Assembly (NCBI RefSeq): GCF_944387275.1
Contig: NZ_CALXEG010000008.1
Span: forward strand, 1-64,000
Direction: 5' to 3'
DNA: 64,000 bases
From: an uncultured Pseudoflavonifractor sp.
Lineage (GTDB): Bacteria; Bacillota; Clostridia; Oscillospirales; Oscillospiraceae
Position numbers and translations under genes: made by a program. Position 1 is the first letter of the stretch. Every line of letters starts with the position of its first letter. The notes beneath the pieces were generated by a model, which had not been told where the DNA came from, did no database searches, and saw only the letters and a program-made list of their open reading frames with translations. Positions 33,036-41,198 of this stretch are shown here, one piece after another.

Positions 33036-33950
33036 ATGATAGACTTCCAAATACCCCAACTGGCCGACAAGGGCTGGATGGACCAGCTGCTCAGCCGTTC
33101 CGACTACCGGGGCTGCGAATATAATTTTACCAATCTCTACACCTGGAAGGATGCCTACCACCACCAGGTGGCCCGGCTGGATGACTTCCTCCTGGTGCAT
33201 CTGTGCGGCGGCCTGGGGTGCAGCTACCTCTACCCCGCCGGCAGCGGGGACCGGGCCGCGGTGATCGACGCCCTGCGGGCCGACGCAGAGGAGCGTGGCC
33301 AGCCTCTGCGGCTGGTGTGCCTCACCAAGGAGCAGACCGAGGAACTGGAGACTCTGTTCCCCGGCCGGTTCCAGTTCGAGGCCGACCGGGACGGCTGGGA
33401 TTACCTCTATGACATCGACCGCCTGGCCGACCTGAGCGGCAAAAAGCTCCACGGAAAGCGCAACCACATCAACCGCTTCCTGGAGAACAACCCCTCCTGG
33501 GTCTACGAGCCCATCACCCCGGACAGTCTGGCCGAGTGTCTGGAGATGGATAAGGAGTGGTACCGGCGGAGCATGATCCGGGAGGGCGCCGCCGAGGAGC
33601 GGGACCTGGGCGACGAGGGCCGGGCCCTCCGGCTGGCCATGGAACACTACCACGCGCTGGGTCTGGAGGGCGGACTCATCCGGGTGTACGGCGAGGTGGT
33701 GGCCTTCACCATGGGCGACATGCTCTCCTCCGACACCTACGACGTCCACTTCGAGAAGGCCTACGGAGAGCTTCAGGGCGCCTATACCATGATCAACCGG
33801 GAGTTCTCCCGCTGGGTGCGGGAGCACCACCCCAACGTCCGCTACCTGAACCGGGAGGACGACATGGGCGTGGAGGGCCTGCGGAAGGCCAAGGAGTCCT
33901 ACTACCCCGACCTGATGGTGGAGAAGTACAGCGCGGTCTGGCAGGCATAA
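33036..33950 (+). CDS. DUF2156-family protein
   Basis: 304 aa from ATG 33036; the TTG at 33018 has no ribosome site. The family shares the GNAT-like fold of phosphatidylglycerol lysyltransferase C-domains. Visible features are YNFTNLYTW near 30-38, KKLHGKRNHINRF near 142-154 and YLNREDDMGVEGLRKAKESY near the end, all typical of DUF2156. It may transfer an aminoacyl or acyl group, but no substrate is known. It is followed at 58 bp by a GNAT gene and ends before the 34897 terminator, so the two form a likely operon. Confidence 0.82.
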   Translation: MIDFQIPQLADKGWMDQLLSRSDYRGCEYNFTNLYTWKDAYHHQVARLDDFLLVHLCGGLGCSYLYPAGSGDRAAVIDALRADAEERGQPLRLVCLTKEQTEELETLFPGRFQFEADRDGWDYLYDIDRLADLSGKKLHGKRNHINRFLENNPSWVYEPITPDSLAECLEMDKEWYRRSMIREGAAEERDLGDEGRALRLAMEHYHALGLEGGLIRVYGEVVAFTMGDMLSSDTYDVHFEKAYGELQGAYTMINREFSRWVREHHPNVRYLNREDDMGVEGLRKAKESYYPDLMVEKYSAVWQA

Positions 33951-34008
33951 CGGCACAAAGCACCCCCCTGAAACGGGCGTGCATTCAATCAGAAAGATGG
34001 GTGATACT

Positions 34009-34887
34009 ATGGTAGAGATCCGTCCCTCCAGAGCGGAGGAGCTGAAGGAGCAGAAGGCCCTGTGGAAGGTGGCCTTTGGCGATGACGAGGCGTATATCGA
34101 CCTCTTTTACAAGACCTGCGCCAAGCCGGAAGACATCATGATCCTGACCGAGGACGGGGTCCTGTGCAGCATGCTGGCCCTGATGCCCCTGGAGCTGTCC
34201 CTGCCCAACGGGGAGACGCTGACCTCGGCCTATGTGTACGCCCTGGCCACCGACCCCAACGCCCGCAAGCAGGGGTATGGCCGTGCTCTGCTCCAGTACG
34301 TGGAGCTGTACCTGCGGGAGCGGAATGTGGACTGCATCACCGTGGTGCCCGCCGAGGCCAGCCTGTTCAAGTTCTTTGAGACTGTGGGCTTCGGCGAGTG
34401 CTTCTCCACCCGGAAGCTGGAGCTGCTGGAGAGCATGGTGCCCCCCTCTCCGGCGGGGAGCAGTCTGGAGGAGATGGACGCCGCCGCCTACGGGGCCCTG
34501 CGGGAGCGGCTGCTCTCCGGGGTCTTCCACGCCCGCTACGGCGAGAAGCTGCTGGCCTTCCAGGAGGGCGCCTCCCGGCTCAGCGGCGCCGGGCTCTACC
34601 GGGTGGTCATCGACGGCCGGGAGGGCTGCGCCGCCGCCGAGTACACCAGCGACAGCAGCCTTGCCATCAAGGAACTGCTCATCCCGCCCACCCTGATGGA
34701 GGGAGGCTTATCCTTAATAAAGGAGAAACTCCAGGCCGACCGGTACTTTATCCGCACCCCCGCCCTGTGGGACGGGTTGCCTGGAAGCTACATCCAGCCC
34801 TTTGCCATGGTCAAGTGGCTGCGGGAGGACCTGCGTCAGACCTGGGGCGAGGAGCGCTCGGGCTACTTCGGCCTGGGCTTTGACTGA
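34009..34887 (+). CDS. GNAT-family N-acetyltransferase
   Basis: 292 aa from ATG 34009. The N-terminal GNAT domain has the acetyl-CoA loop ARKQGYGRALL near 88-98 and the following VVPAEASLFKFFETVGF, typical of the fold. The C-terminal half has no clear motif but matches the two-lobed, Eis-like build by length. The acceptor is unknown. It probably shares the operator-controlled promoter of the DUF2156 gene. Both being acyl- or aminoacyl-transfer folds suggests a joint modification task, but this is inference. Confidence 0.82.
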   Translation: MVEIRPSRAEELKEQKALWKVAFGDDEAYIDLFYKTCAKPEDIMILTEDGVLCSMLALMPLELSLPNGETLTSAYVYALATDPNARKQGYGRALLQYVELYLRERNVDCITVVPAEASLFKFFETVGFGECFSTRKLELLESMVPPSPAGSSLEEMDAAAYGALRERLLSGVFHARYGEKLLAFQEGASRLSGAGLYRVVIDGREGCAAAEYTSDSSLAIKELLIPPTLMEGGLSLIKEKLQADRYFIRTPALWDGLPGSYIQPFAMVKWLREDLRQTWGEERSGYFGLGFD

Positions 34888-34896
34888 GCCTTACAG

Positions 34897-34930
34897 GCGC
34901 GGCGCCGCAGATGCGGCGCCGCGCTTTTTT
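34897..34930 (+). terminator. Terminator after the DUF2156-GNAT pair
   Basis: A 13-bp perfect stem (34897-34909 with 34912-34924) is followed by six T. Confidence 0.9.
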
Positions 34931-35042
34931 GTACTTGACCGCCTGCAAAGCCCCCCTTCTCTCTGTCAAAGCCCCATTCGGACGCATCTGGCGCTCGATT
35001 TTGGCTCTGGCCGGCGGTCTGAATGGTCAATATGTCTTATAT

Positions 35043-35056
35043 TGAATATTCATTCA
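35043..35056 (+). promoter_or_regulatory. ARG-box-like operator
   Basis: TGAAT-ATTC-ATTCA, a perfect match to the ArgR/AhrC half-site pair TGAAT-N4-ATTCA, lies 40 bp upstream of the -35 of the amino-acid ABC operon. A second partial half (TTTGAATGCA, about 35063-35072) follows. Confidence 0.65.
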
Positions 35057-35095
35057 GTCTCATTTGAATGCAACCCACAAAAATTCAAAAAATAC

Positions 35096-35124
35096 TTGCT
35101 TTATCCCTGCATGGGGTGTATAAT
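35096..35124 (+). promoter_or_regulatory. Promoter of the amino-acid ABC operon
   Basis: -35 TTGCTT (35096-35101), 17-bp spacer, consensus -10 TATAAT (35119-35124). Confidence 0.75.
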
Positions 35125-35168
35125 CCAGTCAATCAAAAATCCCGAAGGATTTTAAGGAGAGAATGAAT

Positions 35169-36038
35169 ATGAAAACCTGGAAGAAGATTCTTGCGTTTGC
35201 CCTTGCCGCCAGCATGAGCCTTTCCCTGCTCGCCGGCTGCGGCACCGCCCCCACCGGCGGCGACACCAGTTCCCCCGCCCCCTCCGGCAGCACCGCTCCC
35301 TCCGAGAGCGCCCAGCCCTCCGGCGAGCAGACCGCTTCCTTCACCACCGTGGAGGAGGGCAAGCTTCACATGTCCACCAACGCCACCTTCCCCCCCTACG
35401 AGATGACCACCGATGACGGCAGCTTTGAGGGCATCGACGTGGAGGTGGCCCAGGCCATCGCCGAGAAGCTGGGCCTGGAGCTGGTTGTGGACGACATGGG
35501 CTTTGACGCCGCCCTCACCGCCGTACAGACCGGCCAGAGCGACATTGCCATGGCGGGCATCACCGTCACCGACGAGCGTGAGGAGGTCATGGACTTCTCC
35601 GAGAGCTATGCCACCGGCGTGCAGGTGGTCATCGTCAAGGAGGACTCCCCCATCCAGACCATCGATGATCTGGCCAACGCCGACATGATCGGCTGCCAAG
35701 CCGCCACCACCGGTTATATCTACGCCTCCGACACCCCCGAGAACGGCGGCTACGGCGAGGACCACGTCACCGCCTATGACAGCGGCGCCCTGGCCGTCAT
35801 GGCCCTGGTCAACGACCAGATCGACGCGGTCATCATCGACAACGAGCCCGCCAAGGCTTTTGTGGAGCAGTACGAGGGCCTGAAGATCCTGGAGACTCCC
35901 TGGGTGGAGGAAGAGTACGCCATCGGCGTGGCCAAGGGCAACACCGCCCTGCTGGACGCCATCAACTCCGCCATGGACGAGCTGAAGGCTGATGGCACCT
36001 TCCAGGCCATCGTGGACAAGTACATCACCGCCGAGTAA
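35169..36038 (+). CDS. Polar amino-acid ABC transporter, substrate-binding lipoprotein
   Basis: 289 aa. AAGGAGA is 9 nt before ATG 35169; ATG 35163 is too close. Signal peptide with lipobox LLAGC, then a Ser/Pro/Thr linker and a type-II periplasmic-binding fold (family 3): FPPYEM, GIDVEVAQAIAEKLG and DIAMAGITVTDEREEVMDFS. The last two contain the family's amino-acid-binding Arg region. Likely ligands are basic or polar amino acids. The ARG box upstream points to arginine or a relative. A terminator-like hairpin follows directly, so this gene should be made in excess over the permease. Confidence 0.92.
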   Translation: MKTWKKILAFALAASMSLSLLAGCGTAPTGGDTSSPAPSGSTAPSESAQPSGEQTASFTTVEEGKLHMSTNATFPPYEMTTDDGSFEGIDVEVAQAIAEKLGLELVVDDMGFDAALTAVQTGQSDIAMAGITVTDEREEVMDFSESYATGVQVVIVKEDSPIQTIDDLANADMIGCQAATTGYIYASDTPENGGYGEDHVTAYDSGALAVMALVNDQIDAVIIDNEPAKAFVEQYEGLKILETPWVEEEYAIGVAKGNTALLDAINSAMDELKADGTFQAIVDKYITAE

Positions 36039-36050
36039 AGAAATTCCGAA

Positions 36051-36081
36051 AAAGGGCGGCCTCTCCAGGCCGCCCTTTTTT
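36051..36081 (+). terminator. Intra-operon hairpin with T-run
   Basis: A 9-bp core plus AAA/TTT (36051-36062 with 36067-36078) and six T in all, between the binding-protein and permease genes. It is probably a partial terminator that lowers downstream expression. Confidence 0.75.
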
Positions 36082-36108
36082 CCCGTAGTAAGAACAAGGA
36101 GGGATTTT

Positions 36109-36843
36109 GTGTTTCAAGATCTGACCAATTGGGTCATTGAGCTGGGTCCCCGGCTCCACGCGGCTTTTGTGGAGGGCGACCGCTGGCAGCTCTACCTTCA
36201 GGGCCTGCTCACCACGCTGGAGCTGACAGTGGTGGCCCTGATCGTGGGCGTGGTGCTGGGCGTGGTGGTGGCCGTGATCCGCACTGCCCACGACCAGCAG
36301 CGCCCCGGACGGCGGAAGAACGTCTTCCTGGGCTTTCTCAACGTGATCTGCAAGATCTACACCACCGTCATCCGCGGCACCCCCATGCTGGTCCAGATCC
36401 TCATCTGGGGCTTTGTCATCTTTGCATCCAGCCGCAACAAGTTCATGGTGGGCGTGGTGGCCCTGGGCATCAACTCGGGCGCCTACGTGGCGGAGATCGT
36501 TCGCGGCGGCCTGATGGGCGTGGACGTGGGCCAGAGCGAGGCGGGCCGGTCCCTGGGCCTGGGCTACCTGGACACCATGCGTTTTATCGTCATCCCCCAG
36601 GCCTTCAAGAACATCCTGCCCGCTCTGGGCAACGAGTTCATCACCCTGTTCAAGGATACCTCCCTGGTCAACACCATCGGCCTGGCCGAGCTGACCTACC
36701 GGGCGTCCCGTATCGCAGGCCGGACCCTCGACTATATGCCCCCCTACATCGGCATCGCCATCATGTATCTGGTGGTGGTCATCATTCTCACCTGGCTCCA
36801 GGGCAAGCTGGAAAGGAGGCTGCGTCAAAGTGATCGACGTTAA
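36109..36843 (+). CDS. Polar amino-acid ABC transporter, permease
   Basis: 244 aa from GTG 36109, with AAGGAGGG 5 nt upstream. Five to six helices, with the HisMQ-type coupling loop ([22 protein letters not shown]) followed by [17 protein letters not shown]. The gene overlaps the ATPase gene by 14 bp. It probably forms a homodimer, as no second permease is present. Confidence 0.92.
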   Translation: MFQDLTNWVIELGPRLHAAFVEGDRWQLYLQGLLTTLELTVVALIVGVVLGVVVAVIRTAHDQQRPGRRKNVFLGFLNVICKIYTTVIRGTPMLVQILIWGFVIFASSRNKFMVGVVALGINSGAYVAEIVRGGLMGVDVGQSEAGRSLGLGYLDTMRFIVIPQAFKNILPALGNEFITLFKDTSLVNTIGLAELTYRASRIAGRTLDYMPPYIGIAIMYLVVVIILTWLQGKLERRLRQSDRR

Positions 36844-37552
36844 AAATCTGTCCAAGTCCTTTGGCGACCACCTGGTCCTGGACAACATCACCGAGCACAT
36901 CGAGCAGGGGGAGAAAGTGGTTATCATCGGGCCTTCCGGCTCGGGCAAGTCCACCTTCCTCCGCTGCCTGAACCTGCTGGAGACCCCCACCAGCGGCACC
37001 ATCACCTTTGAGGGCACGGAGATCACCTCCCCCAAGACCAACATCGACCTGATGCGCCGTCAGATGGGCATGGTGTTCCAGCACTTCAACCTGTTCCCCA
37101 ACATGACCATTCGGAAGAACATCACCCTGGCCCCGGTGCGCACCAAGCTGATGGGCCAGGCCGAGGCCGACGACATCGCCACTACGCTTCTCAAGCGGGT
37201 GGGCCTGTCGGAAAAGGCGGACGCCTATCCCGCCCAGCTCTCCGGCGGCCAGAAGCAGCGCATCGCCATTGTGCGGGCCCTGGCCATGAAGCCCAAGGTG
37301 ATGCTCTTCGACGAGCCCACCTCCGCCCTGGACCCCGAGATGGTGGGCGAGGTGCTGGACGTGATGAAGGAGCTGGCCGACGAGGGCATGACCATGGTGG
37401 TGGTCACCCACGAGATGGGCTTTGCCCGTGAGGTGGGCAGCCGGGTGCTGTTCATGGACGGCGGCCACATCCTGGAGCAGAACGAGCCCCACGCCTTTTT
37501 CGCCCATCCCAAAGAGCAGCGCACCATCGACTTCCTGTCCAAGGTGCTGTAA
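36830..37552 (+). CDS. Polar amino-acid ABC transporter, ATPase
   Basis: 240 aa from GTG 36830, with AAGGAGG about 9 nt upstream. Walker A GPSGSGKS, the [13 protein letters not shown]-loop, signature LSGGQKQR, Walker [15 protein letters not shown] and the switch histidine in VVTHEMG are all present. This is the GlnQ/HisP type that drives amino-acid uptake. It ends the three-gene transporter operon, before the terminator at 37567. Confidence 0.94.
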   Translation: MIDVKNLSKSFGDHLVLDNITEHIEQGEKVVIIGPSGSGKSTFLRCLNLLETPTSGTITFEGTEITSPKTNIDLMRRQMGMVFQHFNLFPNMTIRKNITLAPVRTKLMGQAEADDIATTLLKRVGLSEKADAYPAQLSGGQKQRIAIVRALAMKPKVMLFDEPTSALDPEMVGEVLDVMKELADEGMTMVVVTHEMGFAREVGSRVLFMDGGHILEQNEPHAFFAHPKEQRTIDFLSKVL

Positions 37553-37566
37553 AAGAGCAAAAAATC

Positions 37567-37605
37567 GTCCCGCAGGAGAGACAGCCTCTTCTGCGGGACT
37601 TTTTT
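37567..37605. terminator. Terminator between the ABC operon and the second YczE-type gene
   Basis: GTCCCGCAG/CTGCGGGAC (37567-37575 with 37591-37599) plus weaker inner pairs, then six T on the + strand. Confidence 0.82.
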
Positions 37606-37609
37606 ATGC

Positions 37610-38425
37610 TTATTTGTGGTTCAGGTTGCACTCGGCGCCGGCGGGACAGGCGGGCCACAGGCCGGCCGCCTTCCGCATGGGCTCCAGGGCCAGGCGGTTG
37701 AACAGGGCCACGCACCGGCCGATGGCCACCATGGCCACCAGGGTGCCCACGCCGATGCCCACCACGTGGCCGGCAGCCAGCAGGCACAGGGACACCGACA
37801 CAATGACGCAGGCCACATCCACCGTGTTCTTGCCCAGGCCCAGGCCCTTGCCCATGGCCACACCGGCCGCGCGGGCCATGCCGTCGGGCGGGCTGGTCAC
37901 CAGGTCCATGGCCACGATCATGGCCGCTCCCACGCCGGTGCACACCACGGAGCCAGCCAGCAGGACGATCTTCTGCCACAGGGCGGGGGTGTCCAGCCCC
38001 AGCGGCACCGCCAGGCGGTCAAAGGCGCCGGTGAAGAAGTTGAGCATAAAGCTGAACACCAGGGAGAAGGGGATCTCCAGCAGGTCCAGCTTGCGGGTGC
38101 GCCTGCCCTGAAGGATGAACTGCACGGTCATAAAGACCATGTACACCCCCATGGTGGCCACGCCGAAGTCGATGTTCCAGATCTCCGAGATGGCGTAGGC
38201 AGGGGAGATGATGGGGGACACGCCCAGCTGGGCCCGGGTACTCAGGGTATTGCCTACGGCCAGGATCAGAACGCCCAGCAGGTAGATCCCCATCCGCCGG
38301 GCCATGGCGCCGGTGAGGACGGCGCTTCTCCGCCTTACACCGGCGTCAGCACTGACCAGGACCTCCGCCTCCAGCTGGGGCGCGCTGCAAACTTCAGCGG
38401 ATTCCGCCATCACGTAACTTCCCAT
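37610..38425 (-). CDS. YczE/YyaS-type integral membrane protein (copy 2)
   Basis: 271 aa from ATG 38425 (GGAGAGG upstream). A cytoplasmic N-tail of about 45 aa is followed by five helices. The family mark STRAQLGVSPIISP matches the ITRAGLGTSPISS of the gene at 4139-4822, and LVTSPPDGMARA near 180 is another family piece. Compared with copy 1 it has a longer N-tail and a Cys-containing C-tail. Function is unknown. It stands alone between two terminators, and its promoter has a small palindrome in the spacer. Confidence 0.77.
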   Translation of the reverse strand: MGSYVMAESAEVCSAPQLEAEVLVSADAGVRRRSAVLTGAMARRMGIYLLGVLILAVGNTLSTRAQLGVSPIISPAYAISEIWNIDFGVATMGVYMVFMTVQFILQGRRTRKLDLLEIPFSLVFSFMLNFFTGAFDRLAVPLGLDTPALWQKIVLLAGSVVCTGVGAAMIVAMDLVTSPPDGMARAAGVAMGKGLGLGKNTVDVACVIVSVSLCLLAAGHVVGIGVGTLVAMVAIGRCVALFNRLALEPMRKAAGLWPACPAGAECNLNHK

Positions 38426-38518
38426 GTTCAACGCCTCTCCTTCGTTAAAAATAATGGGGCAGATCCCGCACGGCGGGTGAATGTTGATACCGTTTTATTC
38501 TTATCTGTCCTTGCTTTA

Positions 38519-38546
38519 AGTATAACTGTCTCTCCAGAGAAGTCAA
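38519..38546 (-). promoter_or_regulatory. Promoter of the second YczE-type gene
   Basis: Minus strand: -35 TTGACT (38541-38546), 16-bp spacer, -10 TATACT (38519-38524). The palindrome TCTCT-CC-AGAGA falls in the spacer. Confidence 0.6.
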
Positions 38547-38677
38547 TAGTTTTGAAATAAGTTTATTTTTTAACCGTATATTGCGAAAAATAAGACAATA
38601 TAGGTCAAAAAAGTAACATACACGATAGATATTTCACAAACGAAAAAGCCAGGCCGGAGCACCGGCCGGAATGCAAA

Positions 38678-38705
38678 AAAGGGGCGGCCTGACGGCCGCC
38701 CCTTT
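38678..38705 (-). terminator. Terminator of the asp23-fakA unit
   Basis: On the minus strand a 12-bp perfect stem (38678-38689 with 38694-38705) runs into UUU and further U (38674-38677). It lies 18 bp past the fakA stop. Confidence 0.85.
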
Positions 38706-38723
38706 GGCGCTGTATCTGGAATC

Positions 38724-40379
38724 TTATTCGGCGGAGATCATGTAGTAGTACACGGGCTGACCGCCGGCCAGGAGGGTGATTTCCGCCTTGGGGCAGGCCT
38801 CCTGGAAAATGGCCAGCGCCTTCTGGGCGTCGGCCTCCTGGACGTCCTCGCCGTAGAACACGGTGATGAACTCGGCGTCCTGCTGGGGCTGGGCCTCAGC
38901 CAGGCGGCGGAGCAGGGCATAGATGTCCTGATCGGTGCCGAAGAGCTGGTGCTCGGCCAGGGCCAGATAGTCGCCCTGCTTGATGGCAAAGCCGTCAAAG
39001 TCGGAGTCCCGGGCGGCATAGGTGATCTCAGAGGTGCTCACCCGCTTGAGGGCCTCGGACATGGCCTCGGTGTTCTCCTCCACGGAGCTGTCCGGGTCAA
39101 AGGCCAGCATGGCGGAGATGCCCTGGGGCACGGTCTTGCTGGGCAGAACCACCACCTGCTTGCCCTCCACCAGGCGGATGCACTGCTCCGCGGCCATGAT
39201 GATGTTCTTGTTGTTGGGCAGGACAAAGACCACCTCGGCGGGGGTCTTGTCGATCTCACGCATGATGTCCTCGGTGGAGGGGTTCATGGTCTGGCCGCCG
39301 CTGATGATGCCGTCGGCGCCCAGGTCACGGAACACCGCCGACACGCCCTCGCCGGCGCACACGGCCACAAAGCCGTAGGGCTTCTCCGGCGCGGCCACCT
39401 TGTGCTCCTCCTGGGCGGGGGCGGCCTGGGCGGCCTCCTCCAGGATCTCGCTGTGCTGGTTGCGCATGTTCTCGATCTTCACGGTCTGGAGGGCGCCGTA
39501 GGTCAGGGCCTCCTCCAGCACCTTGCCGGGGTGGTTGGTGTGGACGTGGACCTTGATGATGTCGTCGTCCTCCACCAGCACCAGGGAGTCGCCCAGGGCG
39601 TTGAGGAAGCCCCGGAGGGCCTCCGGGTCCTTCTTCTTGTTGTCCCGGGCGCAGATGAACTCGGTGCAGTAGCCGAACTTGATCTCCTCGGCGGAGAAGC
39701 TCTCAAAGTCGGCCCGGTCCTTGGGGGCGGCGGGGGCGTTCTCATCGCCGCTCTCGGGCATGGGCTCGCCACGCAGCTCGTCCAGCATGCCCTGGAGGAT
39801 CACCAGGAAGCCCTTGCCGCCGGCGTCCACCACGCCGGCCTTCTTGAGCACCGGGTTCTGGTTGATGGTGTTGTCCAGGGCGATGTGGCCCTCCTCGATG
39901 GCGGCCTGGAGGACGCCCTCCACGCTGTTGTTCTCCCGGGCGGTGGCGGCGGCCTGAGCGGCGGCCAGGCGGGAGACGGTGAGGATGGTGCCCTCGGCGG
40001 GCTTCATGACCGCCTTGTAGGCGGCGGCCACGCCCCAGTCCAGGGCCACGGCCAGGTCCCGGCCGTCGATGGTCTCCTTGTCCTTCACGGCCTTGGAGAA
40101 TCCCCGGAACAGCAGGGACAGAATCACGCCGGAGTTGCCCCGGGCGCCCCGCAGCAGGGCGGAGGCGTTCATGGCGGCGGCCTCGCCCACGGTGGCGGCG
40201 GCCTTCTTCTTCATCTCCGCCGCGGCGGTGGAGATGGTCAGGGACATATTGGTGCCGGTGTCGCCATCAGGCACAGGGAAAACGTTGAGCTCGTTGATCT
40301 CCTGTTTGCGTGAATTGATGGAGGCCGCGGCGTGGATCACCATCCGCTGAAACGACGCCCCGTCAATGGTATCTCTCAT
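38724..40379 (-). CDS. fakA: DAK2-domain protein YloV, fatty acid kinase FakA type
   Basis: 551 aa from ATG 40379 (AAAGGA 7-8 nt upstream). The N-terminal DhaL-like kinase domain has the ATP/Mg loop FPVPDGDTGTNM near 35-46 and RGARGNSGVILS near 85-96. The middle and C-terminal domains match YloV, ending in the FYGEDVQEADAQ region. FakA phosphorylates fatty acids presented by FakB/DegV proteins so that they enter phospholipid synthesis; a DegV gene is at 31109. It follows asp23 by 43 bp, the standard asp23-yloV order in Firmicutes. Confidence 0.9.
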   Translation of the reverse strand: MRDTIDGASFQRMVIHAAASINSRKQEINELNVFPVPDGDTGTNMSLTISTAAAEMKKKAAATVGEAAAMNASALLRGARGNSGVILSLLFRGFSKAVKDKETIDGRDLAVALDWGVAAAYKAVMKPAEGTILTVSRLAAAQAAATARENNSVEGVLQAAIEEGHIALDNTINQNPVLKKAGVVDAGGKGFLVILQGMLDELRGEPMPESGDENAPAAPKDRADFESFSAEEIKFGYCTEFICARDNKKKDPEALRGFLNALGDSLVLVEDDDIIKVHVHTNHPGKVLEEALTYGALQTVKIENMRNQHSEILEEAAQAAPAQEEHKVAAPEKPYGFVAVCAGEGVSAVFRDLGADGIISGGQTMNPSTEDIMREIDKTPAEVVFVLPNNKNIIMAAEQCIRLVEGKQVVVLPSKTVPQGISAMLAFDPDSSVEENTEAMSEALKRVSTSEITYAARDSDFDGFAIKQGDYLALAEHQLFGTDQDIYALLRRLAEAQPQQDAEFITVFYGEDVQEADAQKALAIFQEACPKAEITLLAGGQPVYYYMISAE

Positions 40380-40422
40380 GTCGATGTTCCTTTCTGTCAT
40401 ACATGTCCGGCGGAGCGGGTGC

Positions 40423-40773
40423 TCAGCCGATCACCATGGAATCAATGTAGACGTCCACGTTGCGGACCTCCACGCCGGTGGTGCGGCTGACCACGTACTT
40501 GACCTCGCTCATGATGGAGCGGGACACAGCCGTCAGGTTGACGCCGTTGTCCACGATGATATGGAGCTCGATGGAGACAGTGGAGTCGTCGTGATAGCGG
40601 ACCTTGACGCCCTTGGCCATAGATTCTCTGCGCAGCAGATGGACCAGCCCGTCGGTGGTGGAGCGCACGGCCATGCCCTTGACGCCGTAGCAATTGGTGG
40701 CGGCGGCGCCGGTGATGTTGCTGAACACATCGCTGCTGATGCGTATCTCGCCCTTCTCGGTCTGCAGCTTCAT
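40423..40773 (-). CDS. Asp23/Gls24-family envelope-stress protein
   Basis: 116 aa with AGGAAGGA upstream. The alpha/beta fold of the family is recognisable in the ISSDVFSNITGAAATNCYGVKGM start and the VRNVDVYIDSMVI end. In staphylococci Asp23 sits on the membrane and affects envelope stress; here, as often, it leads an operon with the YloV kinase. Its exact role is unknown. Confidence 0.88.
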   Translation of the reverse strand: MKLQTEKGEIRISSDVFSNITGAAATNCYGVKGMAVRSTTDGLVHLLRRESMAKGVKVRYHDDSTVSIELHIIVDNGVNLTAVSRSIMSEVKYVVSRTTGVEVRNVDVYIDSMVIG

Positions 40774-40840
40774 GGGGATCCTTCCTTTCTATGGGGAATG
40801 ACTGCCGTGAGGCAGCTGGTTTCTTCTCATTCGTTCCTAT

Positions 40841-40869
40841 ATTTTATTCTATTTCTGTCCAAAATACAA
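40841..40869 (-). promoter_or_regulatory. Promoter of asp23-fakA
   Basis: Minus strand: -35 TTGTAT (40864-40869), 17-bp spacer, -10 TAAAAT (40841-40846). Confidence 0.62.
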
Positions 40870-40891
40870 GGGAAAAAGTTTGTACAGGTCA

Positions 40892-40920
40892 TTGTAATTT
40901 GGCCAAAAAACGTGTACACT
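40892..40920 (+). promoter_or_regulatory. Promoter of the small Cys-rich membrane protein
   Basis: -35 TTGTAA (40892-40897), 17-bp spacer, -10 TACACT (40915-40920). The palindrome TTTGGCCAAA lies in the spacer. It is divergent from the asp23 promoter with 22 bp between the -35 boxes. Confidence 0.62.
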
Positions 40921-40953
40921 ATTACCATCATTTCATAACAGGAGGCGACAGAC

Positions 40954-41148
40954 ATGAGAAAGGTCGTCCAATTCGTGCTGAAACTGGTGGCTGTGTGCAT
41001 GGTAGTGGCCGCCGCTGCCTGCTGCGTCATCGCCTATTGGGACAAGATTTCCGCGTTTTTGGGCTGTGCCCGGGACAAAATCGCCGAAAAGAGGGCCTGC
41101 TGCTGCCACTCTGAGTACGACGACTACGCCGACTGGGACGAGGAGTAA
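40954..41148 (+). CDS. Small membrane protein with Cys cluster and acidic tail
   Basis: 64 aa with AGGAGG 9 nt upstream. One membrane helix at about 5-30 contains two Cys. A basic stretch is followed by RACCCH and an acidic tail (EYDDYADWDEE). No family is recognised; the shape is like small YtxH-type membrane proteins. It has its own promoter and terminator, so it is very likely real. The CCCH plus two helix Cys might bind metal or form disulfides; this is speculation. Confidence 0.72.
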   Translation: MRKVVQFVLKLVAVCMVVAAAACCVIAYWDKISAFLGCARDKIAEKRACCCHSEYDDYADWDEE

Positions 41149-41156
41149 CATGTAAA

Positions 41157-41195
41157 AACCGGGGACCGGAGCGGGCTGCTCCGGTCCCCGGTTTT
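41157..41195. terminator. Convergent terminator
   Basis: A 16-bp stem (41157-41172 with 41178-41193), with T at the + end and A-rich sequence on the other side, between the small protein gene and the DUF4130 gene. Confidence 0.85.
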
Positions 41196-41198
41196 GTG

